From the NCBI GenBank assembly GCA_009692305.1, contig SHZK01000011.1, positions 1-64,000 of the forward strand: a DNA stretch of 64,000 bases, written 5' to 3'. The DNA comes from Gammaproteobacteria bacterium. Its GTDB lineage: Bacteria; Pseudomonadota; Gammaproteobacteria; Pseudomonadales; Pseudohongiellaceae. Shown one piece after another: positions 17,990 through 26,288 of this stretch (positions are counted from its first letter, which is position 1; each line of letters starts with the position of its first letter). The notes under the pieces were generated by a model. The model searched no databases and had not been told where the DNA came from. It saw only the letters and a program-made list of their open reading frames with translations. Position numbers and translations under genes: made by a program.

Positions 17990-18032
17990 AAAGGTGACGA
18001 GAGGATTAATTTTTAATCCTTCTGGCACCTTT
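17990..18032. repeat. Palindrome of the AAAGGTGACGG type, degenerate
   Basis: Left arm 17990-18009 and right arm about 18013-18032 pair with a few mismatches around a short T-rich loop. It is a third copy of the family seen at 10644 and 11273, and sits between a plus-strand gene end and the end of the minus-strand HsdR remnant. Confidence 0.6.
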
Positions 18033-18043
18033 TCCCCTTACAT

Positions 18044-18178
18044 TTAACCTACCAACTCATTCGCAATCATCTCGGCCTGTTTCAGTACTGTCTCGGTAGC
18101 CAGCAATTGCATGTCTGGCGGATAACCAAACTGCCGCAGGATACGTTTGACGATCACTCTCAGTTTGGCGCGAACGCT
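18044..18178 (-). pseudogene. HsdR (type I restriction) C-terminal remnant
   Basis: Minus-strand frame ending at the TAA at 18044-18046 reads [20 protein letters not shown], then [20 protein letters not shown] before the end. This is the characteristic last 45 residues of type I restriction enzyme R subunits (DUF3387 region). The more than 900 preceding residues are gone; the upstream sequence is instead a regulator fragment in another frame. It shows that a type I restriction locus once stood here or was carried in. Confidence 0.65.
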
Positions 18179-18591
18179 ATCCTTTCGTGCATGGGTTCGC
18201 GCAATAGTCGCCAGGCGCCCCAGGGTTTCAGTCGTGCGGCCACGAAATGTGAACCTTCACGGGTTTCGATCAGCAGATAACGTCGCTGCAGACCGGACAT
18301 CCATCCACCGGTGTGATTGCTGTTCAGCGGTTTGCCATTCAATTCCAGTACGCTGTGGCGGCCCTTAAGATTGAACATCAATTCGATGTTGGTGCTGGGC
18401 AGGATTTTTTCGACCAAGGGCTGAATGTCGCCCCAGCCTTCCCAGTAGCATTCCACTGCATCGGCGAGGTCGGGAGCGGGTTGTGCTTCAACCAGATTCC
18501 AGCGACCCAGGGGAGTTTCAAAAGACATCTCGCGACAGGCGCGCGAAAAAGTGTGACCCGGGCTGAGAAATAATTGGCCGGCCGGGTGCAT
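18179..18591 (-). pseudogene. AraC-type regulator, N-terminal domain only
   Basis: From the ATG at 18591 the frame gives about 135 residues of the N-terminal ligand domain common in AraC-type regulators of the DUF6597 kind: [59 protein letters not shown] and [12 protein letters not shown]. The C-terminal helix-turn-helix half is absent; the frame continues a few codons into HsdR-derived DNA and stops near 18160. Loss by recombination with the HsdR segment is the simplest reading. It probably cannot bind DNA as an AraC protein. Confidence 0.6.
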
Positions 18592-18613
18592 GCTTCAGCT
18601 GCTCAGTACCAGT

Positions 18614-18676
18614 AAGCCAGACGACCACAAATTTAACATTGTCAGCAAGCCAGTCACCCACAAATTTAACATGTCA
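18614..18676. repeat. Two imperfect 31-bp direct repeats
   Basis: AAGCCAG-x-CACAAATTTAACAT-x-GTCAG occurs at 18614-18645 and again at 18647-18676 with a few changes. The repeats lie between the start of the AraC-type fragment and the end of the UbiA-fusion gene. Role unknown. Confidence 0.5.
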
Positions 18677-18752
18677 GAATTATCATCGCAATTATCTCTT
18701 TGTGCCAGTAATTACCTATTGAAAGAAGCAACAGATGTTCTTTTCGGTGTAG

Positions 18753-20183
18753 CTATATCGCCACCCAGACAATGCCAGCGCACAGCAGAACCACCAACTG
18801 GCTGCGATGATCGGTTATAGCAAACAGTATCGGGTCTTCGTGCAATTGACCCCGATGGGCTTTGGACCAGATGCGCGCCAGCAAATAGAGCAGCAGTGGA
18901 CAGATCATCCACAATAATTCCGGCATGCTGTAGAGTCGGGTGATATCCGGTGCATTGATATACATGGCGAATACCGCCACTGCCAGCAGACTGCTCAGCG
19001 CGCCTGCTACTGAAATTGCACGCAGGCTCGCAGTGGTATAGGCGCGGCCGCTGATCTCCGAACCTCCCTCAGCCAACAAATTACTCAGCTCAGTAAATCG
19101 CTTCAGCAGCGCGAGACCGAAAAATATGCATAGTGAAAATGCTAACAACCATTTCGTGGTAATCACACCTATGGCGGCAGAACCGGCGATGATTCGCAGC
19201 GTGTACAACACCGCGAGCGTAACCACGTCGAGGAGAAACAAACGCTTCAACCAGAAACTATACAGGCAGGTAATAATCCAGTACGCGGCAAGTACCAGGA
19301 AAAACTCAAGAGGCAGCAGCAGCGCTACCAACGCGGCGGCTAGCAATAGTGCTGGCGCCCCAAATAATCCGTAAAGCAATGGCAGATTCCCCGAGGCAAA
19401 CGGCCGCAGCCGCTTGCTGCGATGCTGGCGATCACTATTCAGATCCAGCAGGTCGTTCATCAGATATACGCTGGAAGCACACAGCGAGAAACTGATAAAG
19501 CCAATTCCAGCCTGCACTGCCAAATCGAAATTCGCGAGTTCGTGGGACAACAACAGGGGCAAGAAAAGAAGGCCATTCTTCAGCCACTGATGCAAGCGCA
19601 GCGCAGTGATGAAATCCGGGATATGGGAGGAGACCATGTCAAGTTGGAGAATACTCCTTGCCCGGTGCTCGAGCTTGGCACTGAGCGAGGGTGGGCAGTT
19701 TACCAGCAGTATTTCATGTGCCTCGGCCCAAATCGGTAGATCGACGTGGGAGTTGCCGGCGTATGCAAAAGCAGCGCCAGGACTTAATTGCAAGATGCGT
19801 CGAAGTTTGGCGTCACCGCGAAGATTGGTCTGCTGGTCGCTGCCGACAGCGGCATCAAATAATGCCAGGTGGGCTCCGATGGCCGCGACTAGTTTATGGT
19901 TTGATGCTGAAATTAACGTGAGCGATCTGCCCAATGCGCGCTGCTGGTGCAGGTATGCGAGCAATTCCGGATTCAGCGGCAGTAAGTCACAGGGAATGGC
20001 CACTCGCTGCGCGACCTGGTATTTCAGGTTGGCACGACCGCGCAGTAACCAGAATGGCAGCATGCAAAGATAGAGTGGATTTTTCTGCAGCAGCAGCAGG
20101 ATTGATTCCAGCAGCACATCAGTCTTGATCAGTGTGCCGTCCAGATCAACGAATAGAGGTAGCTGTGCGCCTGAAGTGGTCAA
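18753..20183 (-). CDS. HAD phosphatase-UbiA prenyltransferase fusion (lipid-linked phosphoribose/arabinose pathway)
   Basis: 476 residues. The N-terminal HAD-type phosphatase (about 8-180) has the nucleophile motif FVDLDGTLIKTD; a UbiA membrane domain (about 190-476) has VYLMNDLLDLNSDRQHRSKR, the Asp-rich prenyl-phosphate and Mg2+ site, and some seven membrane segments. Such fusions resemble 5-phosphoribosyl-1-diphosphate:polyprenyl-phosphate transferases combined with the phosphatase that removes the 5-phosphate. With the DprE2- and DprE1-like genes upstream (4-bp overlap at 20180-20183) it forms a route to polyprenyl-phospho-D-arabinofuranose. The donor sugar is inferred from context, not shown. 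Confidence 0.85.
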   Translation of the reverse strand: MTTSGAQLPLFVDLDGTLIKTDVLLESILLLLQKNPLYLCMLPFWLLRGRANLKYQVAQRVAIPCDLLPLNPELLAYLHQQRALGRSLTLISASNHKLVAAIGAHLALFDAAVGSDQQTNLRGDAKLRRILQLSPGAAFAYAGNSHVDLPIWAEAHEILLVNCPPSLSAKLEHRARSILQLDMVSSHIPDFITALRLHQWLKNGLLFLPLLLSHELANFDLAVQAGIGFISFSLCASSVYLMNDLLDLNSDRQHRSKRLRPFASGNLPLLYGLFGAPALLLAAALVALLLPLEFFLVLAAYWIITCLYSFWLKRLFLLDVVTLAVLYTLRIIAGSAAIGVITTKWLLAFSLCIFFGLALLKRFTELSNLLAEGGSEISGRAYTTASLRAISVAGALSSLLAVAVFAMYINAPDITRLYSMPELLWMICPLLLYLLARIWSKAHRGQLHEDPILFAITDHRSQLVVLLCAGIVWVAI

Positions 20184-20914
20184 AACTTCAATCGTTTGAA
20201 AATAAATTCAGGAATCGCATTTACCAGCAGCATGATATAGCGCCAGTAACCCGGGACATACACAGTATGTTTCTTCTTGGTAATACTGCTGACAATGGTT
20301 TTCGCGACCACTTCAGGAGTTGTCCACAGCAAGCCTTTCTCGAATCGCGCAGTCATGGGTGAATCAACCAATCCTGGTCTGATGTCGATGACGTGTACGT
20401 TGTGTTCATACAAGCGGCCACGCATGCCTTGCAAGTAAGTGGAGACGAGCGCCTTGGCTGCACCGTAGATAAAATTCGGTTGTCGTCCGCGCATTCCCGC
20501 TACGGAAGTGATTACGGCGATGGTGCCTGTGCCCTGTGTGCGCAGGCGCTGGGCAATTGCGGTCAATAGTGAAATGACACTAATGCCATTTGTGTTAATC
20601 GCATTTAGCGCCAACTTGAAATTTTCCTCGCCAGCCGCCTGGTCCGGCAATACGCCATGGCACAAAAGTGCAACGTCAATTTGCTGCAAAAAATTGGCCG
20701 CCTCGGTTACTGCACTGAGGTGTGTGCTGAAATCGTCGAAATCGAGTGTTAGGGTGCCAACAGATTGGGCGCCCCTGACTTTCAGGTCAGCTACCAGATC
20801 CGATAAACGTTCACCATTGCGTGCAATCAGGAACAAATGATCGCGGCGTTCCGCGAACAGTCGCGCCGTGGCAGTGGCAATTGCCGAAGTAGCACCAACA
20901 ATCATTATATTCAT
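20180..20914 (-). CDS. Short-chain dehydrogenase, DprE2-like
   Basis: 244 residues. A Rossmann SDR with an N-terminal nucleotide-binding stretch MIVGATSAIATATARLFAER (about 3-22), the catalytic Ser in VITSVAGMRGRQPNFIYGAAKA with Tyr and Lys of YxxxK (YGAAK), and a C-terminal tail extending beyond the core. The GATSxIA start is characteristic of DprE2-type reductases, which with DprE1 epimerise polyprenyl-phospho-ribose at C2'. The gene order HAD-UbiA, DprE2, DprE1 on one strand supports this role. Alternatives are other keto-reductases of the same fold. Confidence 0.82.
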   Translation of the reverse strand: MNIMIVGATSAIATATARLFAERRDHLFLIARNGERLSDLVADLKVRGAQSVGTLTLDFDDFSTHLSAVTEAANFLQQIDVALLCHGVLPDQAAGEENFKLALNAINTNGISVISLLTAIAQRLRTQGTGTIAVITSVAGMRGRQPNFIYGAAKALVSTYLQGMRGRLYEHNVHVIDIRPGLVDSPMTARFEKGLLWTTPEVVAKTIVSSITKKKHTVYVPGYWRYIMLLVNAIPEFIFKRLKF

Positions 20915-20946
20915 CTTGTTATTTTAACCTGTTTAGGCGACCGGGC

Positions 20947-22278
20947 TTAGTAAAGCGCATCGGTGAGCCCGATGCGGTCTGATTGGAGCGACGCAAAGAG
21001 CCCCTTAGGGTCCACCTTACGTTTGATTTCGGCGAATTTTTCCCATTGAGGATAACCCGCCTTGAATACTTTTTCATTCATGCGCGCATCCTTGGCCAAA
21101 TATAGCCTGCCGGAATAGGCGAGCACGATTTCGTCCAGCTGTTCCAGCAAGGGCAACAGGCTACGCTCAAATTTGAAATCCAGGGCGAGCGTGAAACCAG
21201 ATGCGGGGAACGACAGGTAATTCTTGTTCGCCGGACCCATTTTCTTGAGCACCGACAGGAAGGATCCTTTGCCCGACTTCGCGACCTTGTGCAACACAGC
21301 GGCAATGGCTTCATAGGCACTGTCTTTAGGCACCAAAAATTGATACTGCAGAAAACCTTTGGCGCCGTACAAGCGATTCCAGTTGGCGATATTATCGAGC
21401 GGAAAGAAAAAAGAGTTGTACTTCACCGTTGCTGGCTTCGATGCGCGCCGTTTCAATTTGAAGTACGTGTTGTTGAACAAGGTCATGCTCTGACGATTCA
21501 GCAAAAAACCTGGAGTGTTGAAGGGCACGGTAATACCGAGGCGAGTTTGATAGGCAGCTGGTCGCTTGTGCCGGTCCGCGATGTGATCGCCAAGAAATAG
21601 TATAGACCTTCCCAATGCGGGGCCACGCGCGAGGCAGTCGAGCCAGGCTACAGAATAGTGATTGCCCTGGTTGTTCTCAAACAGCTCGAAACATTCCCGC
21701 AGATTGTTGGCCACCAGCGAATGGCTTTGAATAAACGCACCGGGCACCGCTCGCAGTTGAATGGTGGCATCGATAATAATCCCGGTTAATCCCATGCCGC
21801 CGCAGGTCGCATGAAATATTTCCTGATTCTTGCTTGGGCTGCAACTGAGCAGGTCACCATTCGCGAGCAAGAGTGTAATCGCCGTTAGGTGATCGCAGAA
21901 GGTGCCATCGACATGGTGGTTCTTGCCGTGCACATCGGCGGCGATGGCGCCACCGACGCTGACGTGACTGGTGCCAGGTACAACCGGCAGAAACCAGCCG
22001 CGCGGGACACAGACGCGCAGGATTGCATCGAGGGTGACACCGGCGCCGCAACGAATGGTGAGATTGCTCTCATCAAGCGTCGAGAAATTGTCCATAAACC
22101 GACTGCTGATAACGCACTGGGCAAGGGCGCTGTCGCCATAACTGCGGCCGGCGCCTCTGGCTACCAGTTTCGTTGCCGGATTGTTGTTGGTCAAAAGCAT
22201 TTGCAGGGAAGAAAAGTCAACCGGCTCATGCACGTCTGCAGTGACTTTTGGAAAGCGACCCCAGCCAGTTATTTCCAT
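20947..22278 (-). CDS. FAD-linked oxidoreductase, DprE1-like
   Basis: 443 residues. An FAD-binding_4 domain (about 5-190) contains GAGRSYGDSALAQ, the flavin-contact motif, and VPGTSHVSVGGAIAADVHGKN. The C-terminal half matches the ALO-type substrate domain, ending with GRLYLAKDARMNEKVFKAGYP, which includes the Lys equivalent to the catalytic Lys of mycobacterial DprE1. The predicted reaction is oxidation of polyprenyl-phospho-ribose to the 2-keto form. It is the first gene of the three-gene set and is separated from the next by 32 bp. In Gram-negatives such sets have been linked to D-Araf decoration of pili or surface polymers. Confidence 0.85.
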   Translation of the reverse strand: MEITGWGRFPKVTADVHEPVDFSSLQMLLTNNNPATKLVARGAGRSYGDSALAQCVISSRFMDNFSTLDESNLTIRCGAGVTLDAILRVCVPRGWFLPVVPGTSHVSVGGAIAADVHGKNHHVDGTFCDHLTAITLLLANGDLLSCSPSKNQEIFHATCGGMGLTGIIIDATIQLRAVPGAFIQSHSLVANNLRECFELFENNQGNHYSVAWLDCLARGPALGRSILFLGDHIADRHKRPAAYQTRLGITVPFNTPGFLLNRQSMTLFNNTYFKLKRRASKPATVKYNSFFFPLDNIANWNRLYGAKGFLQYQFLVPKDSAYEAIAAVLHKVAKSGKGSFLSVLKKMGPANKNYLSFPASGFTLALDFKFERSLLPLLEQLDEIVLAYSGRLYLAKDARMNEKVFKAGYPQWEKFAEIKRKVDPKGLFASLQSDRIGLTDALY

Positions 22279-22453
22279 GGCGCTATTTCCACAATTCGAA
22301 ATTCATTAAACAATTTTACTCAATCGAAATTAAACCGTTTATCGAGCGCATACTTTATAACACAACAGCATGCCAAACCGATGCAGTTCCCTGTATATTG
22401 CATCGTCTTGTACTGGGTTTACTGCCTGGGGTTCACTGCGAAAAATATGACTG

Positions 22454-23272
22454 ATGACTGAAACTAGCCACACCGAAATATTGGGTTTCACGCTCGATAT
22501 AGCCAGAGAAGCTGGCATTTACATTCGTGATGAGCGCAAGCGTGCCAACCTCACCCACACCTTCAAGCATGACAATGAGTTGGTGACGAATGCTGATCTG
22601 CAAGCGGACCGGTTGCTGTGTGATCGCATCACACAAAGATTCCCTGCGCATTTAATCCTGTCTGAAGAGTCGTCTCCGGATCTGGGCCGGGTGGAAGACA
22701 TCAAGGGTCCGTTATGGATTATCGATCCCATCGACGGCACAGTGAATTTCGCCCATGGCCATATTCAGTCAGCGGTGTCGGTGGCATTCGTGAATCAACA
22801 GCAAGTGCAGGTAGGGGTTGTCTACAATCCTTTCACCGACGAGATGTTTGCAGCCGAGTTGGGCAAAGGCGCGACACTTAATGGCAGAGTGATCAATGTG
22901 GCGCAGCAGACTGAACTGAGTCGAGCCCTGATAGCGACTGGATTTCCATATGACAAGTCGAATATTGCGCCGCTGGTGGCGCGCTTGCAGGCGATTCTTG
23001 CCCATTGCGCGGATATCCGCCGTCTGGGATCGGCAGCGCTGGACATATGCTGGCTGGCAGCCGGGCGCCTGGATGGGTATTACGAGAGCCTGAGCGTTTG
23101 GGACTTCGCGGCGGCGCAATTGGTGGCCACCGAAGCCGGAGCCAGATTTGGTCATTTCAGTGCCGTCCCGGTCGGCGCCAATCCGCAATTCTGGGGCCAG
23201 GATATCCTCGTCGCCAATCCGGCGTTGTATCCCCAGTTGTTGGACCTGTTGCATGCACCCACCGGCAGCTGA
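22454..23272 (+). CDS. Inositol monophosphatase family protein
   Basis: 272 residues with the full FIG/IMPase signature: DNELVTNADLQADRLL, the metal site EES at about 75 (ILSEESSP), WIIDPIDGTVNFAHG at about 96-110 and WDFAAAQLVATEAGA at about 217. These place two or three Mg2+ ions for phosphate-ester hydrolysis. Substrates in the family include myo-inositol-1-phosphate, histidinol phosphate and 3'-phosphoadenosine-5'-phosphate; which applies is unclear. It is divergent from the DprE1-like gene, with 175 bp of AT-rich spacer between. The start at 22454 is the second of two nearby ATGs; the first leads quickly to a stop. Confidence 0.88.
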   Translation: MTETSHTEILGFTLDIAREAGIYIRDERKRANLTHTFKHDNELVTNADLQADRLLCDRITQRFPAHLILSEESSPDLGRVEDIKGPLWIIDPIDGTVNFAHGHIQSAVSVAFVNQQQVQVGVVYNPFTDEMFAAELGKGATLNGRVINVAQQTELSRALIATGFPYDKSNIAPLVARLQAILAHCADIRRLGSAALDICWLAAGRLDGYYESLSVWDFAAAQLVATEAGARFGHFSAVPVGANPQFWGQDILVANPALYPQLLDLLHAPTGS

Positions 23273-23426
23273 TTTTTCCTTGTTATATAAGGCCTTACTC
23301 TGCTTCGGCTCGCCGCTAAAATTAGCGGTGTGGACGGCATTGCAATTGACCTTGCGTGGCTGAGTGCGTAAGTTACCCCGGTTAAATTTCGTACATCGAT
23401 CTTCTTATAGAGATCAGGAGCATACA

Positions 23427-25142
23427 GTGAATAAATTGAATTTCTTGAAAGTAGCAGTTTTATCTGTGCTCATGTTGCCGGTGGCAGCTGGTGCGGCAGA
23501 CCGAGTCGGTGATTTTTCATTGCTGGATCAAGATGGCTATTTCCACAATATGAGCTGGTATGACGATCACGTCACCATCGCTCTGCTGGTGCAAGCCAAT
23601 GACAGCCAGGATACGGCAGCGGCAGTACCTGCTTTCACCGCACTGCAAGCCAAATTCGCCGATCAGGGCGTTGAGTTCATGATGATCAATCCCATGGGTC
23701 TCGGTGATCGTGCCGAAGTCAAAGCCAAGCTGGCTGAATACGGCGTCGACATTCCGGTATTGATGGATGATTCCCGCATCGCGTCCGCAGCCTTGGGCAT
23801 CGACAAGACCGGTGAAGTGTTTCTGTTCAATCCGAAATCCTTCATGGTGGACTTTCGTGGTCCGGTAGCTGCCGCCGAGCAGGCGCTGACCGAATTGCTG
23901 GCTGGCAAGGAAATCAGCACGCCGCTAGTTGCCACTACGGGTTCGTCAGTGAGCTACCCGGTTGCCGAAATGCATGCCAAGGCAACTCCGTCCTACGTGA
24001 ATGATATCGCGCCAATCATCGCTGAGAATTGCGCCAGCTGTCACCGCCAGGGCGGCATTGCCCCGTTCGCGATGGACAGTCATGCCATGGTTCAGGGCTG
24101 GTCGCCGATGATTCGTGAAGTATTGATGACCAAGCGCATGCCGCCGGGTCAGATCGATGGTCACATCGGTGAATTTATCAACGACATGCTGATCAGCAAT
24201 GAAGAGATGCAGAAGCTTGTGCATTGGGCTGAAGCCGGCGCGCCGAATGACGGTAGCACTGACCCACTGGCGCAGCTGACCTGGCTGGATACCAAGTGGG
24301 CCTTCGGTGAACCTGACTACATTATCAAAGTGCCTGAGCAATCGATTCCAGCTACTGGTGTGCTGGATTATCGTCAGGTGTCAGTGCCGATTGATATCCC
24401 GACAGATCGTTGGGTTCGCGGTAGCCAGTACGTTGCTGGTGATCGCACCGTGTTACACCACACACTGAATGGACTGGTAGAGCCAGGTGCAAGTCGGCGT
24501 GGTGGTTTCCTGGGTGGCGGCAATCCGGATCAGGCGACTATCTCTGCCTATATTCCGGGCGCAACTCCTATCATGGACCCAGAAAATACTGGTGGTTTGT
24601 TAAAGGCCGGTTCGATCCTGAACCTGCAACTGCACTACACCACCAATGGCAAGGAAACCGTGGATAACAGCGAGATTGGCCTGTGGTTCTATCCGGAAGG
24701 CGTCGTGCCCGAGGAAAGAATGTCCGGTGGCTGCGCCTGTATCTTCACTCCAACCTGGACCAACATTCCGCCGAACGATCCTAATTTCGAGCAGACTGAA
24801 TCCATTACCATTGCCAAGGATGCATATATCCACAGCATGCTGCCGCATATGCATTTCCGCGGCAAATACATGCGCTTCTATGCGAACTATCCTGATGGCA
24901 CCAGCGAAGAGCTGATCAACATTGCCAACTACAATTACAACTGGCAGTTGTCTTATACCTATAAACAGCCCAAATTCGTGCCGGCTGGTACGGTAATCAA
25001 GGCAGTGGGCGCGTTCGACAACTCTGCACAGAATTCTGCGAATCCTGATCCTGCACGTTCAGTGCCATGGGGACAGCAGAGTTGGGATGAGATGTTCTTC
25101 GGTGCAGTTAACTGGAAGTATGCTGATCAGGGCGGTGATTAA
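23427..25142 (+). CDS. Redoxin-cytochrome-copper monooxygenase fusion protein, secreted
   Basis: 571 residues from a GTG at 23427 preceded by ATCAGGAG; an upstream in-frame ATG at 23364 has no such site. A signal peptide (LPVAAGAA, about 22) is followed by a thioredoxin/peroxiredoxin-like domain (about 25-165) in which the usual active-site Cys region reads QANDSQ, so it lacks redox cysteines. Next come a haem-type motif CASCHRQGG (about 200) and a copper type II ascorbate-dependent monooxygenase C-terminal-like region with HHTLNG, LQLHYTTNG and MLPHMHFRGKYM as candidate Cu ligands. Such fusions occur widely in aquatic bacteria with no known substrate. Followed by a strong terminator. Confidence 0.8.
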   Translation: MNKLNFLKVAVLSVLMLPVAAGAADRVGDFSLLDQDGYFHNMSWYDDHVTIALLVQANDSQDTAAAVPAFTALQAKFADQGVEFMMINPMGLGDRAEVKAKLAEYGVDIPVLMDDSRIASAALGIDKTGEVFLFNPKSFMVDFRGPVAAAEQALTELLAGKEISTPLVATTGSSVSYPVAEMHAKATPSYVNDIAPIIAENCASCHRQGGIAPFAMDSHAMVQGWSPMIREVLMTKRMPPGQIDGHIGEFINDMLISNEEMQKLVHWAEAGAPNDGSTDPLAQLTWLDTKWAFGEPDYIIKVPEQSIPATGVLDYRQVSVPIDIPTDRWVRGSQYVAGDRTVLHHTLNGLVEPGASRRGGFLGGGNPDQATISAYIPGATPIMDPENTGGLLKAGSILNLQLHYTTNGKETVDNSEIGLWFYPEGVVPEERMSGGCACIFTPTWTNIPPNDPNFEQTESITIAKDAYIHSMLPHMHFRGKYMRFYANYPDGTSEELINIANYNYNWQLSYTYKQPKFVPAGTVIKAVGAFDNSAQNSANPDPARSVPWGQQSWDEMFFGAVNWKYADQGGD

Positions 25143-25165
25143 ACCGATCTGATATTTAGGTAAAC

Positions 25166-25202
25166 CAAAAACCCGATCACCGCGAAGTGGTCGGGTTTTT
25201 TA
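25166..25202 (+). terminator. Rho-independent terminator
   Basis: AAAAACCCGATCAC and GTGGTCGGGTTTTTT form a GC-rich stem with a short loop and a T-run, 24 bp after the stop of the redoxin/copper-monooxygenase fusion. Confidence 0.9.
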
Positions 25203-25276
25203 TGGGTTGTACATTGCTCTTTAGTGGAGAATTTCTAGAAACTCAGGTTAGTGATGACGAATAGAACGGTCTTGCT

Positions 25277-25406
25277 CAAAGGGTTTTGTTATCTCAGCAG
25301 CTCGCCCCCCCTCCGGGGTGCCCTCACTCGGTCGGGAGCCCTGTAAAGCGGTCTCCCTCGGTCACTCGGTGCTTCGCTTTGATTGCTGAGCTAACAATAC
25401 CCTTCG
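25277..25406. repeat. Fold-back repeat, copy 1
   Basis: A core of about 96 bp (about 25294-25390), running from CTCAGCAGCTCG to GCTTTGATTGCTGAG, is flanked by complementary arms: AAAGGGTTTTGTTAT on the left and CTAACAATACCCTTCG on the right. The core recurs at 25561-25660 in inverse orientation with about 93 percent identity. Inside the core are further short complements such as CTCGGTCACTCGGTG. It lies in a gene-free interval after a terminator. Confidence 0.8.
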
Positions 25407-25542
25407 ATCCAGAGCTAGAAGTTCCCATTGCACATCGCTAGACGAAATATTTGCGATAAATTTTCGATTTTCGCACTATGCAACAGTCGAAATTAAACTT
25501 CGTTTCGAGATGCACGAAGTACAATCGGAACTGCAAGCACTG

Positions 25543-25677
25543 GAGCAAGAGATTGTGTTGGCTCAGCAATCAAAGCGAAGCACCGAGTGACCGAGGAAGA
25601 CCGCTTTACAGGGCTTCCGACCGAGTGAGGGAACCCCGGAGGGGGGCAAGCTGCTGAGCCAACACAATCTCTTGCGC
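25543..25677. repeat. Fold-back repeat, copy 2 (inverted)
   Basis: The same core as at 25294-25390, inverted, but flanked by a different pair of complementary arms: GCAAGAGATTGTGTTGGCTC on the left and GAGCCAACACAATCTCTTGC on the right. Because the arms of the two copies do not match each other yet each pairs with its own partner, the stem is conserved as structure rather than sequence. The 136 bp between copies carry no recognisable gene. Confidence 0.8.
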
Positions 25678-25718
25678 AAGTGCGCACCTCCAGAATCAAC
25701 GAACACTTATCTCCACAG

Positions 25719-26237
25719 TCAAAGAATCTGAAATATATCGTAGGCGACTTTGCCTTCGATCTGCTTGCTCTTCCCCACGCTCACTATGTGGTTCAGCCAG
25801 TCGTATTTTTCCGAGGCAGTGTTGAATACGGGAGTGACGCGCCAATAGAGCCCGGCGTCTCCCCGTGCGACTACGCCTTTGTAGGTCATGTAGATGAGTG
25901 CGCCGTCGTCGGTTTCGAGCGTAATGCGCACGTCGAGGCTACTGTGGCCTGCAACCTGGGTGATCCAGTCGGCGCCGCCATTGTGTACGGTCCCACGCAG
26001 ACGTGGCCCGCCGAAGGTGCCGCCGGTTACCGGCGCGATACGGGTATGGCCGGTGTCGAGTTGGGCGGCGACGTCCAGCGACAGTTCCATTAAAAATTCG
26101 GATTCTAGTGTGCTTGCTGCGGTTTGTGCGTTTGCCATGTGACTTGCTCCGAGGGTTATGCCAGCCAGGGTAGTGGCGCCTATGCGGGCGAACTCTCGGC
26201 GGCTGATGCGTTTGCTGTTTTCATTGCTGCTTTGCAT
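25719..26237 (-). CDS. DUF3237 family protein with Tat signal
   Basis: 172 residues. A twin-arginine signal (SRREFARIGATTLAGITLG, about 12-30) ends near AQT. The DUF3237 domain (about 45-172) is recognised by ELSLDVAAQLDTGHTRIAPV, GGTFGGPRLRGTVHNGGADW and YMTYKGVVARGDAGLYWRVT. The domain is a small beta-barrel of unknown function, here exported folded. No operon partner is close; the exporter gene on the same strand ends 51 bp further on. Confidence 0.82.
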   Translation of the reverse strand: MQSSNENSKRISRREFARIGATTLAGITLGASHMANAQTAASTLESEFLMELSLDVAAQLDTGHTRIAPVTGGTFGGPRLRGTVHNGGADWITQVAGHSSLDVRITLETDDGALIYMTYKGVVARGDAGLYWRVTPVFNTASEKYDWLNHIVSVGKSKQIEGKVAYDIFQIL

Positions 26238-26288
26238 GTTGAGATACCTGACATTGATTGTTAGACGTTGATGGCCAGACCTTAAAAA

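Noticed and set aside
25277..25677. Integron attC site pair
   Set aside because: The imperfect palindromes and core-like GTTGG/CCAAC ends recall attC, but the GTTRRRY and RYYYAAC ends do not match and no cassette genes or integrase are present.
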